From contig NZ_JACHNB010000001.1 of assembly GCF_014205225.1 (NCBI RefSeq), positions 1,984,001-2,048,000 of the forward strand: 64,000 bases of DNA, written 5' to 3'. A program made the translations under genes and the position numbers. This stretch comes from Actinoplanes octamycinicus (GTDB taxonomy: Bacteria; Actinomycetota; Actinomycetes; Mycobacteriales; Micromonosporaceae). Shown here one piece after another: positions 1 through 8,419 of this stretch (position 1 is the first letter of the stretch; each line of letters opens with the position of its first letter). The notes below the pieces were generated by a model. That model was not told the origin of the DNA. It made no database searches and was given only the letters and a program-made list of their open reading frames with translations.

Positions 1-6
1 GCCGAC

Positions 7-417
7 CTATGCCCGGCTGCAAGATGTCGAGGCGAACCAGGAGCTCGCGTATCCATTCCATACGAATCGGTACTTACTGACGCTATATGTGATCTTGTAG
101 TTGTTCATGTGCTGATACGAGATGGTCCGTCCGCCGCTCACCACCTGCGTGACCATGCTCGCGCCGTCCCCAAGGTTGTCATCGATGGTCCAGAGGTGGT
201 ACTCGTGGGCGCCGGACGAATTCTGGTGCCAGTTCCAGATGCCTGTACCCAGAGGTTTGCCGTTGTCCGCGTGGAAGAACATCTGCCGTTCGCCGTTCGC
301 AGTGGATCCGTCGCAGCTCCCACCCAGGGTGAATGCCTGGGCGGGAACCGCGGTGAGGGCAAGCACCGATGCGCCGAGCAGCGCCACGGTGAGCCCGCGG
401 ATGATGTGTCGCTTCAC
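7..417 (-). CDS. Small secreted protein of unknown function
   Basis: A protein of about 136 residues with a clear Sec signal peptide: basic start (MKRHIIRG when GTG is read as Met), a hydrophobic stretch of about 20 residues, and an Ala-x-Ala cleavage site (VPAQAF). The mature part of about 105 residues has two cysteines, one near each end, that could form a disulphide, and is rich in Tyr, Trp, Asn and Ser. I do not recognise the family. GTG at 417 is preferred because AAGGAG sits just upstream. An in-frame ATG at 519 also has a good GGAGGT site and would add 34 residues before the signal peptide, so the start is not settled. It stands alone on the minus strand. The extracellular location is well supported; the function is unknown. 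Confidence 0.7.
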   Translation of the reverse strand: MKRHIIRGLTVALLGASVLALTAVPAQAFTLGGSCDGSTANGERQMFFHADNGKPLGTGIWNWHQNSSGAHEYHLWTIDDNLGDGASMVTQVVSGGRTISYQHMNNYKITYSVSKYRFVWNGYASSWFASTSCSRA

Positions 418-572
418 ATTGACTCCTTCGCTGAACGATCGTCGCGCCGAAGGGCCGACGGCGCCTGACGAGTTGGCGTGCAGGGTGGTCGAAGCGCGCC
501 GCAGCAAACGAACAGACATGATCGACCTCCGGGAGGTGGCTGGCGATGGACACAGTGCATCAACCCGATCGC

Positions 573-610
573 TGTCCGGGTAGTGTCCGGGCCATTTCCG
601 CACTGTCCGG
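573..610. repeat. Three TGTCCGG heptamers upstream of the secreted-protein gene
   Basis: TGTCCGG occurs at 573-579, 584-590 and 604-610 on the plus strand. The first two are exactly 11 bp apart and the third is 20 bp further on. Direct heptamers at about 11-bp steps are the classical layout of SARP/BTAD operators, and this window encodes two BTAD proteins. They lie upstream of the minus-strand gene that starts at 417 (or 519). A regulatory role is inference. Confidence 0.35.
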
Positions 611-844
611 AACGGCGTCGAACACGCCGAACAGCTAAAAGGCACGATCATTCCGGCGCTCTGTCGCAAGGATGGTCTGGATCCGGCCATCGGCATCCAG
701 GTGCCAGGCGAAGCGGCCGCTCTCGTCGGCAGCCGCAGTCCCGACGCGGCTTACCCACCTGGGCGGTGTATCCCCGAACCTGGCCCTCGATCAACCAGTG
801 CCCGCAGCCGGTCGGCCACGCACGTGGGCAGCCGGTCGGTGACG

Positions 845-1110
845 GTCGACGCCTCGGTGTTGCTGGCCCGGTCGTTGACCGCCGAGCCGATGCGTCCCGG
901 CTGGAGCAACGCGCTGCGGATGGGAGCCTCGGTGTTGCCGCACCAGCAGCTGCTCGACATCGATGCCGGCTGCGGCACGCGGCGGCCCGCCCGGTGATCG
1001 TCCCGGGAAACCATCGTCTGCGACCACGGCAAAGCGTTCATCTCGCACACATTCCGGGCATCCTGCCGGTTCTTGGTCATCAACCTGCAGCCCGCCCGCG
1101 AGGCAACCCC
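845..1110 (+). pseudogene. Remnant of a Mu-type DDE transposase/integrase
   Basis: The segment at 845-960 reads 'VDASVLLARSLTAEPMRPGW' and on to 'VLPHQQLLDID'. After two short frame changes (about 965 and 1008) it reads 'RHAAARPVIVP' and 'TIVCDHGKAFISHTF', then 'INLQPAREATPT'. These are strings I recognise from the catalytic core of actinobacterial Mu-type (TniA/MuA-like) transposases; the Asp in CDHGKA is the expected second acidic residue. The in-frame stop at 995 and the compensating shifts show that the gene is broken, and neither a full N-terminus nor a C-terminal DNA-binding region can be read. It marks past transposition at this end of the element. Confidence 0.65.
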
Positions 1111-1591
1111 GACCAAGGCTCCACCCGGCGGTGACCGCGGCGAGGTCGGCGTTCAAACCGGTGGCGAACCGTCTGATGCCTGGCATCGCGGCCTGCTCTG
1201 CTGCGCTGACCTGCTTCGTCAGATTCGCACCCGCGCTGTCAGACCGGTGTCAGACCGGGGAGTGTTCGCCATAGCGCACAAACGCCGTTGTGGGGGTGCG
1301 GAACCGCTGAGACGCCGAAGACACGGCGCCGAACCTGGCGGTGTCCGCTCGCTTTCGGGCCCAGGAAAAGGGCCGACGCGAGCCGAGGTGCCTCGGGTGC
1401 CGCGCCCTTTGATGCGCTGACACCACATCGAACGCCGAACCCGAATGGGAGGACGAGCTCCTCTCGAGGCCCGGACGCGTCGACATCACCTTTTCCTGTG
1501 CTGCCCGGCGGCGGTTCCCGCATCCGTTGTTTCGAGCATCGCCGCGCAGCGCGCTTTCGAGCGCGGTGCGCGGCGGGAGGTGAATCCCGTC
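1111..1591. other. Gap without a supported gene, upstream of the conjugation operon
   Basis: No reading frame here has convincing codon use. It holds a tandem direct repeat of the 11-mer TGTCAGACCGG (1237-1247 and 1248-1258), which resembles motifs around the replication-relaxation gene at 8.4 kb. The promoter of the conjugation operon probably lies in this stretch, but I cannot point to a convincing -10/-35 pair. Confidence 0.4.
1237..1258. repeat. Tandem TGTCAGACCGG x2
   Basis: Two abutting perfect copies of an 11-bp unit, about 330 bp upstream of the pilin gene. The TGwCAGACCsG core reappears at 8294-8304, 9379-9392 (with two extra bases) and 9490-9501. The 11-bp period fits a protein that binds one face of the helix. 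A shared operator or relaxase-binding motif is inferred. Confidence 0.5.
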
Positions 1592-1993
1592 ATGTCCCGT
1601 ATCGAGCGAGCACGTCCGCGTGCCCAGCGCCGTCGCCGTCGTCTTTTCCCGCCCTGCCGGTGGGCGCGGCGGCACGCCGCCGCGCCCACCGCCGTGGTGG
1701 CGCTGATCCTTCTCACTCCTGCCGCCGCGCACGCCGATTCCGGCACCGTCGTGCTGGCGGCGAAAACACTGCCGCAGGTAGTCGCCGGTCTGCAGCAGTG
1801 GCTCATGGGAATCCTGGCCTCGGTCGCCACGCTGTTCCTGGTGCTGGCCGGGGTGTACTGGGCGACCGCCGGCGGTGACCCGGCCCAGGTCGACAAAGCC
1901 AAGGGCGCGCTGCGTAATGCGCTGGTCGGCTACGGCCTCGCGGTGCTGGCCCCGGTGCTGTTGCAGGTCGTCAAGGGCATCGTCGGAGGCTGA
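1592..1993 (+). CDS. TrbC/VirB2-like pilin subunit of a conjugation system
   Basis: A protein of 133 residues with the size and layout of VirB2/TrbC-type conjugative pilins: a very basic start (MSRIERARPRAQRRRRR), a long hydrophobic signal segment ending in Ala-rich cleavage sites (AAAHADSG), then two hydrophobic helices joined by a short polar loop (YWATAGGDPAQVDKAKG). ATG 1592 follows GGGAGG at 1575-1580 with 11-nt spacing; an in-frame GTG at 1580 is less likely. It is the first gene of a tightly packed conjugation operon, 2 nt before the TrbL-like gene. The role as a pilin or surface subunit of the mating channel is inferred from architecture and context. Actinobacterial conjugation systems do not always build visible pili. 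Confidence 0.75.
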   Translation: MSRIERARPRAQRRRRRLFPPCRWARRHAAAPTAVVALILLTPAAAHADSGTVVLAAKTLPQVVAGLQQWLMGILASVATLFLVLAGVYWATAGGDPAQVDKAKGALRNALVGYGLAVLAPVLLQVVKGIVGG

Positions 1994-1995
1994 TC

Positions 1996-2892
1996 ATGGG
2001 CTGGATGCTCGACGGCGTCCTGGACTGGTTCGCTGACCTGTTGGTGGACAGTCTCAACGCGCTGATCAAGGTGATCACCGACATCCTGCTGATCACCCCG
2101 GACGTGACCACCTTGCCGCAGGTGCAGGCGCTGACCGGCCGCGCCGTGTGGATCGTCGACACATGTTTCGCGCTGGTGTTCCTGGCTGCCGGAACTTTGA
2201 CGATGGTCGCCGGTGGCGACGAACGATCCCGCTACACCGTCAAGGATCTGCTGCCGCGCTGCGTCGTCGGGTTCGTCGCGTCGCACCTCTCCCAGCTGGT
2301 AGCCGGCAAGATGATCGAGCTGGCGAACGCGTTGACCGCGGCGCTGACCGCACAGGATCTCGACCAGGCCGGCGCTATCAAGGCGATGCGCGAGCACATC
2401 ATGATCAGCGCTGAGACCGGGGGCGGGCTGTTCGTCGTCTGCCTGGCGATCATCCTGTTCCTGATGGCCGCCACCTGCTGCTCGTCGGTCGTCAGGTTCA
2501 TCGCCGCGATGGCGCTGGTCGCCGGTGGGCCGATCGCGCTGGCCTGTCACGCGTTGCCGCAGACCGATCCGATTGCCCGGCTGTGGTGGCGGTCCCTCGC
2601 GGGGGTGCTGGCGGTGCCGGTGCTGCAGGGCACGGTGCTGTATGCCGCGCAGTGGATGCTGCTCGACCCCGACGCGATGCTGCCGAAGATGGGCATGCTG
2701 ATCGAGCCCGGCAGCATCCTGAATCTGTTCATCGTCATGGTGCTGCTGTGGATGTGCGTGCGGATCCCGAGCCTGGTGCGCCGCTTCGCGATGGAAGGCG
2801 GCCGTAGCACCAATTTCCTGAGCATGGTGATCCGGGTCGTGGCCGTGCAACACCTGGCCAGGCTGCTGCCTGGTGTCGGAGGTGCCCGGTGA
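1996..2892 (+). CDS. TrbL/VirB6-like polytopic membrane protein of the mating channel
   Basis: A 298-residue protein with about six hydrophobic helices (around residues 15-40, 50-72, 85-105, 140-170, 180-215 and 235-255). This is the profile of TrbL/VirB6-family conjugation proteins, which form the inner-membrane part of the type IV secretion channel. A conserved-looking polar stretch (GGDERSRYTVKDLLPR) lies between helices. It begins 2 nt after the pilin stop and overlaps the PrgI-type gene by a GTGA junction, so the genes are translationally coupled. The family call rests on topology, size and operon position, not on a diagnostic motif. Confidence 0.78.
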   Translation: MGWMLDGVLDWFADLLVDSLNALIKVITDILLITPDVTTLPQVQALTGRAVWIVDTCFALVFLAAGTLTMVAGGDERSRYTVKDLLPRCVVGFVASHLSQLVAGKMIELANALTAALTAQDLDQAGAIKAMREHIMISAETGGGLFVVCLAIILFLMAATCCSSVVRFIAAMALVAGGPIALACHALPQTDPIARLWWRSLAGVLAVPVLQGTVLYAAQWMLLDPDAMLPKMGMLIEPGSILNLFIVMVLLWMCVRIPSLVRRFAMEGGRSTNFLSMVIRVVAVQHLARLLPGVGGAR

Positions 2893-3842
2893 CCGGCGAC
2901 CGTGACACCGGTGGGCGCGCCCGGATGCCGGCGGACGTGGACGCCCCGGACAAGATCGTCTACGGGCTGACGTTCCGGCAACTGGCGATCCTCGCGGTCG
3001 CCGCCGTCGTCTTCTACGGTGCCTGGCAAGGCCTGCACGACCTCGTGCCGACACCGTTGCTGGTCGGTGCCGCAGTCCTCGGCGGTGGCCTGGTCTTCGG
3101 TCTGGCCGTCGGCCGTCGGGACGGATTGAGCCTAGACGCCTGGCTACTTGCCGCTGTCCGGCATTCCCGCACGCCGCGCGCCCTGTCGACCGTCGACATC
3201 AGCACGACCGTTCCGGACTGGGTCGAGGCGCCGACCGGGCGGGTGATGCTGCCCGCGCCGTTGAAGCTGCCCGCGGACGCGATCAGCGACGACGGCGAGA
3301 TCAGCCTCGGCGGCACTCACGCGGCGATGGTCGCGGCGACCACCGTGAACCTGGCGCTGCGCACCGGCGACGAGCAGGCCGCGCTGGTCGACACGTTCGG
3401 CCGGTGGCTCAACAGCCTGTCGACGGCGACGCAGATCGTCGTGTCCGCGCAGCCGGTCGACCTGCACTCGCACGCCCGCACTCTCGCCGCGGCCGCCGAC
3501 CGGCTGCCGCACCCGGCTCTGGCAGAGGCCGCCGCCGACCACGCGACGTTCCTCGACGACCTGGCCCAACGCCGCGATCCGTTGCGCCGGCAGGTCCTCA
3601 TCGTCACCCGCACCAGCGCCGAGGAGCGCGGCGAGCACGCCGCACGCCGCCGCGCGGACGGCACCGTCCGCGCCCTGTCCGGGCTCGGCGTCACCACCCG
3701 GGCGCTCGACGGGCACGCCGCGACCGCGGCCCTCGCGGCGGCGGCGGACCCGTACCGGCCGCCACGCCCCGGCGGCCTCGCGGCACCGGAAACCGTCATC
3801 ACCGGCCCCGGCCCGGTCCTGCCCTCCAGGAGACGATCGTGA
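2889..3842 (+). CDS. PrgI-family conjugation protein, VirB3-like start
   Basis: A 317-residue protein. After a short polar start, residues 15-75 read 'DKIVYGLTFRQLAILA' followed by two adjacent membrane helices. This is the PrgI-family signature (VirB3-like), placed as usual directly before a VirB4 ATPase. The remaining 240 residues are soluble and hydrophilic, with a fold I do not recognise; similar long C-terminal tails occur in actinobacterial versions. Start GTG 2889 overlaps the preceding stop, and the end overlaps the VirB4 start in the same GTGA fashion. It probably sits at the inner membrane and helps dock VirB4 to the channel. Confidence 0.8.
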   Translation: MTGDRDTGGRARMPADVDAPDKIVYGLTFRQLAILAVAAVVFYGAWQGLHDLVPTPLLVGAAVLGGGLVFGLAVGRRDGLSLDAWLLAAVRHSRTPRALSTVDISTTVPDWVEAPTGRVMLPAPLKLPADAISDDGEISLGGTHAAMVAATTVNLALRTGDEQAALVDTFGRWLNSLSTATQIVVSAQPVDLHSHARTLAAAADRLPHPALAEAAADHATFLDDLAQRRDPLRRQVLIVTRTSAEERGEHAARRRADGTVRALSGLGVTTRALDGHAATAALAAAADPYRPPRPGGLAAPETVITGPGPVLPSRRRS

Positions 3843-5644
3843 AAACCCGAACCCGCCCCCGTACTACCGGCCAGGACGCCGCTCGTAGCGGCGCGTCCTC
3901 GGCATTGGCCGCCACGAGCGCCCCCGCCTCCGTCGAGGTGACTCCACGTTTCCTGCGGGTCGGGGACGGCTACGCCGCCACCTTGGTCGTCACCGGCTAC
4001 CCGGCCGAGGTCGGCCCGGCCTGGCTCGAACCCCTGCTGTCCTGGCCGGGCCGGCTCGACCTTGCCCTGCACATCGACCCGATCCCCGCCCCGACCGCCG
4101 CGGCCCGGCTGCGCACCCAACGGGCCCGGTTCGAATCGTCGCGGCGCGCCGACGCCGTCAACGGCAAGCTGGCCGACCCGTACGTGCAGGCCGCCGCCGA
4201 GGACGCCGCCGACTTGGCCGAACGGCTCGCCCGCGGCGCGGCGAAACTGTTCAAGGTCGGCCTGTATCTGACCGTGCACGCCCGCACCGAGCCGGAACTG
4301 CTCGAGGCGTGCGCGCAGGTCAAAGCCGCCGCCGCCTCAACGTTGATCGACGTGCAGCCGGCGACGTGGCGGCACCTGCCCGGCTGGACCACCACCCTGC
4401 CCCTCGCCGTCGACAGCCTGCAGATGCGCCGGACCATGGACACCCAGGCCCTCGCCGCCGCGTTCCCCCTCGCCAGCGCGGATCTGCCGGCGCCGCTGCC
4501 CGGCGACCCCGCCGAGACCGGCGGCGTGCTCTACGGGATCAACCCGGACTCCCAAGGCATCGTCTGGTGGGACAGATGGGCGCAGGAGAACCACAACAGC
4601 ATCGTGCTGGCCCGGTCCGGCGCCGGGAAGTCGTACTTCGTCAAGCTCGACATCCTGCGCCAGCTCTACCAGCAGGTCCAGGTCTCCGTCGTCGACCCCG
4701 AGGACGAATACCTGCGCCTGGCCGACGCGGTCGGCGGCACCACCGTCCGGTTGGGCAACCCGGGCGTGAAGATCAACCCGCTTGACCTGCCCGTCGGCGA
4801 CACCCGCCCCGACGTGCTCACCCGCCGCGGCCTGTTCCTGCACACCCTGATCGCGGTGCTGCTGGCCGAGGTGCCGCCGCCGGCCGAACGCGCCGCCCTG
4901 GACCGGGCGATTCTCGCGGTGTACCGGCAGGCCGGGATCACCGCCGACCCGGCCACCCACCACCGGCCCGCCCCGCTGCTGCGCGACCTGACCGCGATCC
5001 TGGAAACCGACGCCGATCCGGCCGCCGGGCAACTCGCGGCCCGGCTCGCCCCATGGGTGCACGGCTCCTTCGCCGGCCTGTTCGACGCGCCGACCACCAC
5101 CCGCCCCGGCGGTCACCTGGTGGTCTGGAGCTTGCGGCAGCTGCCCGACGAGCTGCGCACCGTCGGCACCCTCCTCGCCCTGGACGCGATCTGGCGCAGC
5201 GTCGACGCCCCAAGCCCCAGCGGCCTGGGAGTCCGCCGCCTCGTCGTGGTCGACGAGGCATGGCTGCTCATGCGCGACGGCGAAGGCGCCCGCTTCCTGT
5301 TCCGGATGTCGAAGGCCGGCCGCAAACGCAACGCCGGCCTGAGCGTGATCACCCAGGACGTCGCGGACGTACTCGGCACCGACCTCGGACAGGCCGTGGT
5401 AGCCAACGCCGCCACCCAGATCCTGCTCAAGCAGGCGCCGCAGGCCATCGACCAGGTCGCGGACGCGTTCGGGCTGACCGCCGGTGAGCGCCGGCTGCTG
5501 CTGTCCGCCCGGGTCGGGCACGGACTGCTGATCTCCGGGACGAACCGGACCGGGTTCGAGGCGATCTCCTCGGCCGCCGAGCACGCTCTCGCCACGACCA
5601 CGCCCGCCGAGCTGGCCGGCCTCGACGACGAGGCCGACCTATGA
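3839..5644 (+). CDS. VirB4-like ATPase of the conjugation channel
   Basis: A 601-residue cytoplasmic motor of the type IV secretion system. Walker A is 'SGAGKSY' at about residue 258-264 and Walker B is 'VVVDEAWLLM' at about 470, followed by the arginine-rich 'SKAGRKRNAGLSVITQD' region typical of VirB4/TraC ATPases. The N-terminal half (residues 35-230) is the usual VirB4 domain that contacts the membrane components. GTG 3839 is chosen because AGGAG lies at 3828-3832 and it overlaps the previous stop. The gene ends in an ATGA overlap with the coupling protein. The expected role is powering assembly or substrate passage through the TrbL/PrgI channel. No broken motif is visible. Confidence 0.9.
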   Translation: MKTRTRPRTTGQDAARSGASSALAATSAPASVEVTPRFLRVGDGYAATLVVTGYPAEVGPAWLEPLLSWPGRLDLALHIDPIPAPTAAARLRTQRARFESSRRADAVNGKLADPYVQAAAEDAADLAERLARGAAKLFKVGLYLTVHARTEPELLEACAQVKAAAASTLIDVQPATWRHLPGWTTTLPLAVDSLQMRRTMDTQALAAAFPLASADLPAPLPGDPAETGGVLYGINPDSQGIVWWDRWAQENHNSIVLARSGAGKSYFVKLDILRQLYQQVQVSVVDPEDEYLRLADAVGGTTVRLGNPGVKINPLDLPVGDTRPDVLTRRGLFLHTLIAVLLAEVPPPAERAALDRAILAVYRQAGITADPATHHRPAPLLRDLTAILETDADPAAGQLAARLAPWVHGSFAGLFDAPTTTRPGGHLVVWSLRQLPDELRTVGTLLALDAIWRSVDAPSPSGLGVRRLVVVDEAWLLMRDGEGARFLFRMSKAGRKRNAGLSVITQDVADVLGTDLGQAVVANAATQILLKQAPQAIDQVADAFGLTAGERRLLLSARVGHGLLISGTNRTGFEAISSAAEHALATTTPAELAGLDDEADL

Positions 5645-8154
5645 CCGCCCCGCCGCGCACCCTCCTGCCGTCGCTCTCTCCGGCGCCCGGTCCGTCAGGG
5701 CCGGGCGCCGGTGTCATTCCGGCCCCGGACGCGCCGGCGCAGTGGATCCTGCACACGCTCGCCTGGGCCGCCCAGCGGCCCTGGCTGCTCACCGTCGCCG
5801 CCGGCCTGCTCCTGGTTTGGATCGCCGGCCGCAACCTCCTCGCGGGGTGGCGGCACCGGCGCCACGCCGAGGGCGCCCGCCTGGTGACGGTGGCACCACC
5901 GCCGCAGGTCGACGCGCACCACGCGGCCGCGGTGTGGGCGAACCTGCACGGCACCCTCACCCCCTCCACCCGGCGCCGGCTGCTCTACGGCAGCCCGCAC
6001 CTGGTCTGGCAATACACCTGGACCGGCCGGCACCTGCTCATCAGCGTGTGGGTACCCGGCACCGTCCCGCACGGCGCCGTCGAAGCCGCGATCCGCGCCG
6101 CCTGGCCCGGCGCCGCCTGCACCACCGGCACCGCCCGCCCACCGATCCCCCTGCAAGCACAGATGGCCACCGGCGGGCACCTGCTGCCTCAAGCGGCCGA
6201 ATGGCTGCCCCTGCAGACCGAGCACGACGCGGACCCGCTGCGCGCGCTGATGTCGGCCGGCTCCCAGCTCAAGAACGACGAGTACGCGTGCGTGCAGATC
6301 CTCGCCCGGCCCGCCCCACCCCGCCGGGTGGCGCGGGCCCGGCGCGCCGCCGGCCGGCTGCGCGACGGCAAGACCGCCCTGCCGGCGATCAACCCGGCGG
6401 CGCCGCTGCTGTGGATCCTGGACCTGTTCCTGCCCGGCAGCACCCCGAACCCGCGCACGACCGGCACCACCCGCCGGGATCCGGGCGTCGAACGCGACGT
6501 CCGGGCGGTCCTGGACAAGACTGTCCACAGCCTGTGGACAATCGGGATCCGGTACGTCGTCGCCAAGGACAGCGACCGCGGGGGTGCCCGGGCGCAGGAC
6601 CGGCTGCGCGGGATCGCCGACACCATCGCCTCCGCCTACGCCGTCTACGCCGCCCGCAACCGGCTCGCCCACCGCATCCGGATGCGGCACCCGGTAGCCG
6701 TCGCCGCCGCCAGGCGGCTCGGCGCCGGCTTCCTCGCCTGCACCCCGGAACTCGCGGTCCTTGCCGCCCTGCCGCAGGACCTGGCGGTTCCCGGCCTCGA
6801 CCGGGCCCGCGCCAAGTCGATGCCGGCCCCGGTCGCGATCCCGACCGGCGGGCGCGGCAGGAAGGTCCTCGGCGACGCGGAAGTCGGCGGCCACCCCGTC
6901 GCCCTGTCCGTCTCCGATGCCCGCTACCAACTGCACGTGGTCGGCTCCACCGGCAGCGGCAAGACCACACTGCTGGTGAACATGGCCGTCGACGACATCC
7001 TCGCCGGGCGCGGCACCGTGGTCATCGACCCGCACGGCGACCTGGTCCTCGACATCCTCGACCGGCTCCCTGCCCGGATCGCCGACCGGGTGGTGATCTT
7101 CGACCCGGACCAGCCCAACCCGCCCACGATCAACCCCCTCGAAGGCGACGACCCGGACCTGGTCGTCGACAACCTCGTGAGCATCTTCGGCAACATCTTC
7201 GCCAAGGCCTGGGGACCCCGCATGGACGACGTCATGCGAGTCAGCTGCCTCACCCTGCTGCGGCACGCGAACGTCACCCTGCAGCACATCCCACCGCTGC
7301 TCAACTCGGCGCAGTTCCGGTCGGCGATGACCGTGGGCCTCGACGATCCGGCCGGACTGTCCGGCTTCTGGCAGTGGTACGACACCCTCAACCCGGCGCT
7401 GCGCTCCCAGGTCATCGGCCCCGTCCTGGCCCGGCTGCGCGCGTTCCTGCTGCGCGACTTCGTCCGACGCACCATGCGCTACCCGAAGTCGAGCTTCGAC
7501 ATGGGCCAGATCCTCGACGGCGGAGCGCTGCTGGTCCGCATCCCGAAAGGGCAGCTGGGTGAGGACACCAGCAAACTGCTCGGCAGCCTGATCCTGGCGC
7601 AGGTGTGGCAGGCCGCCACCGCCCGCGCGAGCGTCGAGCCCGAACGGCGCCGCGACTGCAGCGTGATCATCGATGAGGCACAGAACTTCCTCACCCTCGC
7701 CTCGTCACTGGACACGATGCTCGCCGAGGCCCGCAAATACCGGATGGCCCTGACCTTGGCGCACCAGGACCTCGCGCAGTTCCCGAAAGACCTGCTGGCC
7801 GCGGCGTCCGCCAACGCCCGCAACAAGATCTATTTCTCGGTCGCGCCGGAGGACGCCCGGGTCCTGGCCCGGCACACCCTGCCCGAACTCGACGAGCACG
7901 ACCTCGCCCACCTGGACGCCTACACCGCCGCCGCCCGCCTGGTCGTGGCCGGCCGACAGACCCCGGCGTTCACCTTCAAAACCCGGCCACCGAAGCCGGT
8001 CATCGGCGAGGCGGCCGCGATCCGGCAAGCCGCCGCCGCCCGTGTCCCGGCGCAGGACACCAGCGCGATCGACGTGCTCGTCGAGCAGCTCTCCACGCAG
8101 GCCGACACCAGCAGCCGGGGCGGGCGCACGAACGGCGGCAAACCGAACCGCTGA
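5641..8154 (+). CDS. VirD4/TraG-type coupling ATPase
   Basis: An 837-residue protein with one N-terminal membrane helix (about residues 40-62), a long middle region, and a RecA-like motor: Walker A 'GSTGSGKTTLL' at about 435-445, 'VVIDPHGDLV' just after, and Walker B 'VIIDEAQNFLT' at about 675. The segment after Walker B (TLAHQDLAQFPKD, then NARNKIYFSV) matches the TraG/TraD C-terminal region that recognises the relaxosome. It therefore most likely brings relaxase-bound DNA to the channel. It is the last gene of the 1.6-8.2 kb operon and overlaps VirB4 by 4 nt. In actinobacteria, TraB/FtsK-type translocators are the alternative, but their features are not seen here. Confidence 0.88.
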   Translation: MTAPPRTLLPSLSPAPGPSGPGAGVIPAPDAPAQWILHTLAWAAQRPWLLTVAAGLLLVWIAGRNLLAGWRHRRHAEGARLVTVAPPPQVDAHHAAAVWANLHGTLTPSTRRRLLYGSPHLVWQYTWTGRHLLISVWVPGTVPHGAVEAAIRAAWPGAACTTGTARPPIPLQAQMATGGHLLPQAAEWLPLQTEHDADPLRALMSAGSQLKNDEYACVQILARPAPPRRVARARRAAGRLRDGKTALPAINPAAPLLWILDLFLPGSTPNPRTTGTTRRDPGVERDVRAVLDKTVHSLWTIGIRYVVAKDSDRGGARAQDRLRGIADTIASAYAVYAARNRLAHRIRMRHPVAVAAARRLGAGFLACTPELAVLAALPQDLAVPGLDRARAKSMPAPVAIPTGGRGRKVLGDAEVGGHPVALSVSDARYQLHVVGSTGSGKTTLLVNMAVDDILAGRGTVVIDPHGDLVLDILDRLPARIADRVVIFDPDQPNPPTINPLEGDDPDLVVDNLVSIFGNIFAKAWGPRMDDVMRVSCLTLLRHANVTLQHIPPLLNSAQFRSAMTVGLDDPAGLSGFWQWYDTLNPALRSQVIGPVLARLRAFLLRDFVRRTMRYPKSSFDMGQILDGGALLVRIPKGQLGEDTSKLLGSLILAQVWQAATARASVEPERRRDCSVIIDEAQNFLTLASSLDTMLAEARKYRMALTLAHQDLAQFPKDLLAAASANARNKIYFSVAPEDARVLARHTLPELDEHDLAHLDAYTAAARLVVAGRQTPAFTFKTRPPKPVIGEAAAIRQAAAARVPAQDTSAIDVLVEQLSTQADTSSRGGRTNGGKPNR

Positions 8155-8419
8155 CCATGCGATGGCCGATGACGACAACATGCCGCCTTGAGAGTGCGAC
8201 AGGCCGCACGAGTCTGTCAGCGCAGCTCGCAGCGCTTCGTCGGCTCTTCCCTACGGGCTTCACCCGTCCTTCACCACTGATCGCCCGGTGCCGTGACAGA
8301 CCCGCCGGGCGCTCGCTGTTTCCGCAGCACGCCGCCGAGTGCCGGCCCCGGCCGGCGCTCCGGCGACTGCGACACCCCTCCCACGGAGGGACAACCTTCT
8401 CGCCTGAAGGAGCATCCGC
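8155..8419. promoter_or_regulatory. Intergenic region with TGTCAG/TGACAG motifs before the Replic_Relax gene
   Basis: A 265-bp gap that separates the conjugation operon from the replication-relaxation gene. It contains CTGTCAGCGCAG at 8214-8225 and TGACAGACCCG at 8294-8304, both related to repeats beyond the next gene. A GAAGGAG ribosome binding site lies about 8 nt before the GTG at 8420. It is a candidate promoter/operator or part of oriT; no sigma-factor boxes are clear. Confidence 0.4.

Noticed and set aside
4337..5584. Long minus-strand frame antisense to the VirB4-like gene
   Set aside because: Gly/Arg/Val-rich antisense shadow of a high-GC gene with clear Walker motifs on the other strand; the same applies to long antisense frames opposite the coupling protein and the TrbL gene.
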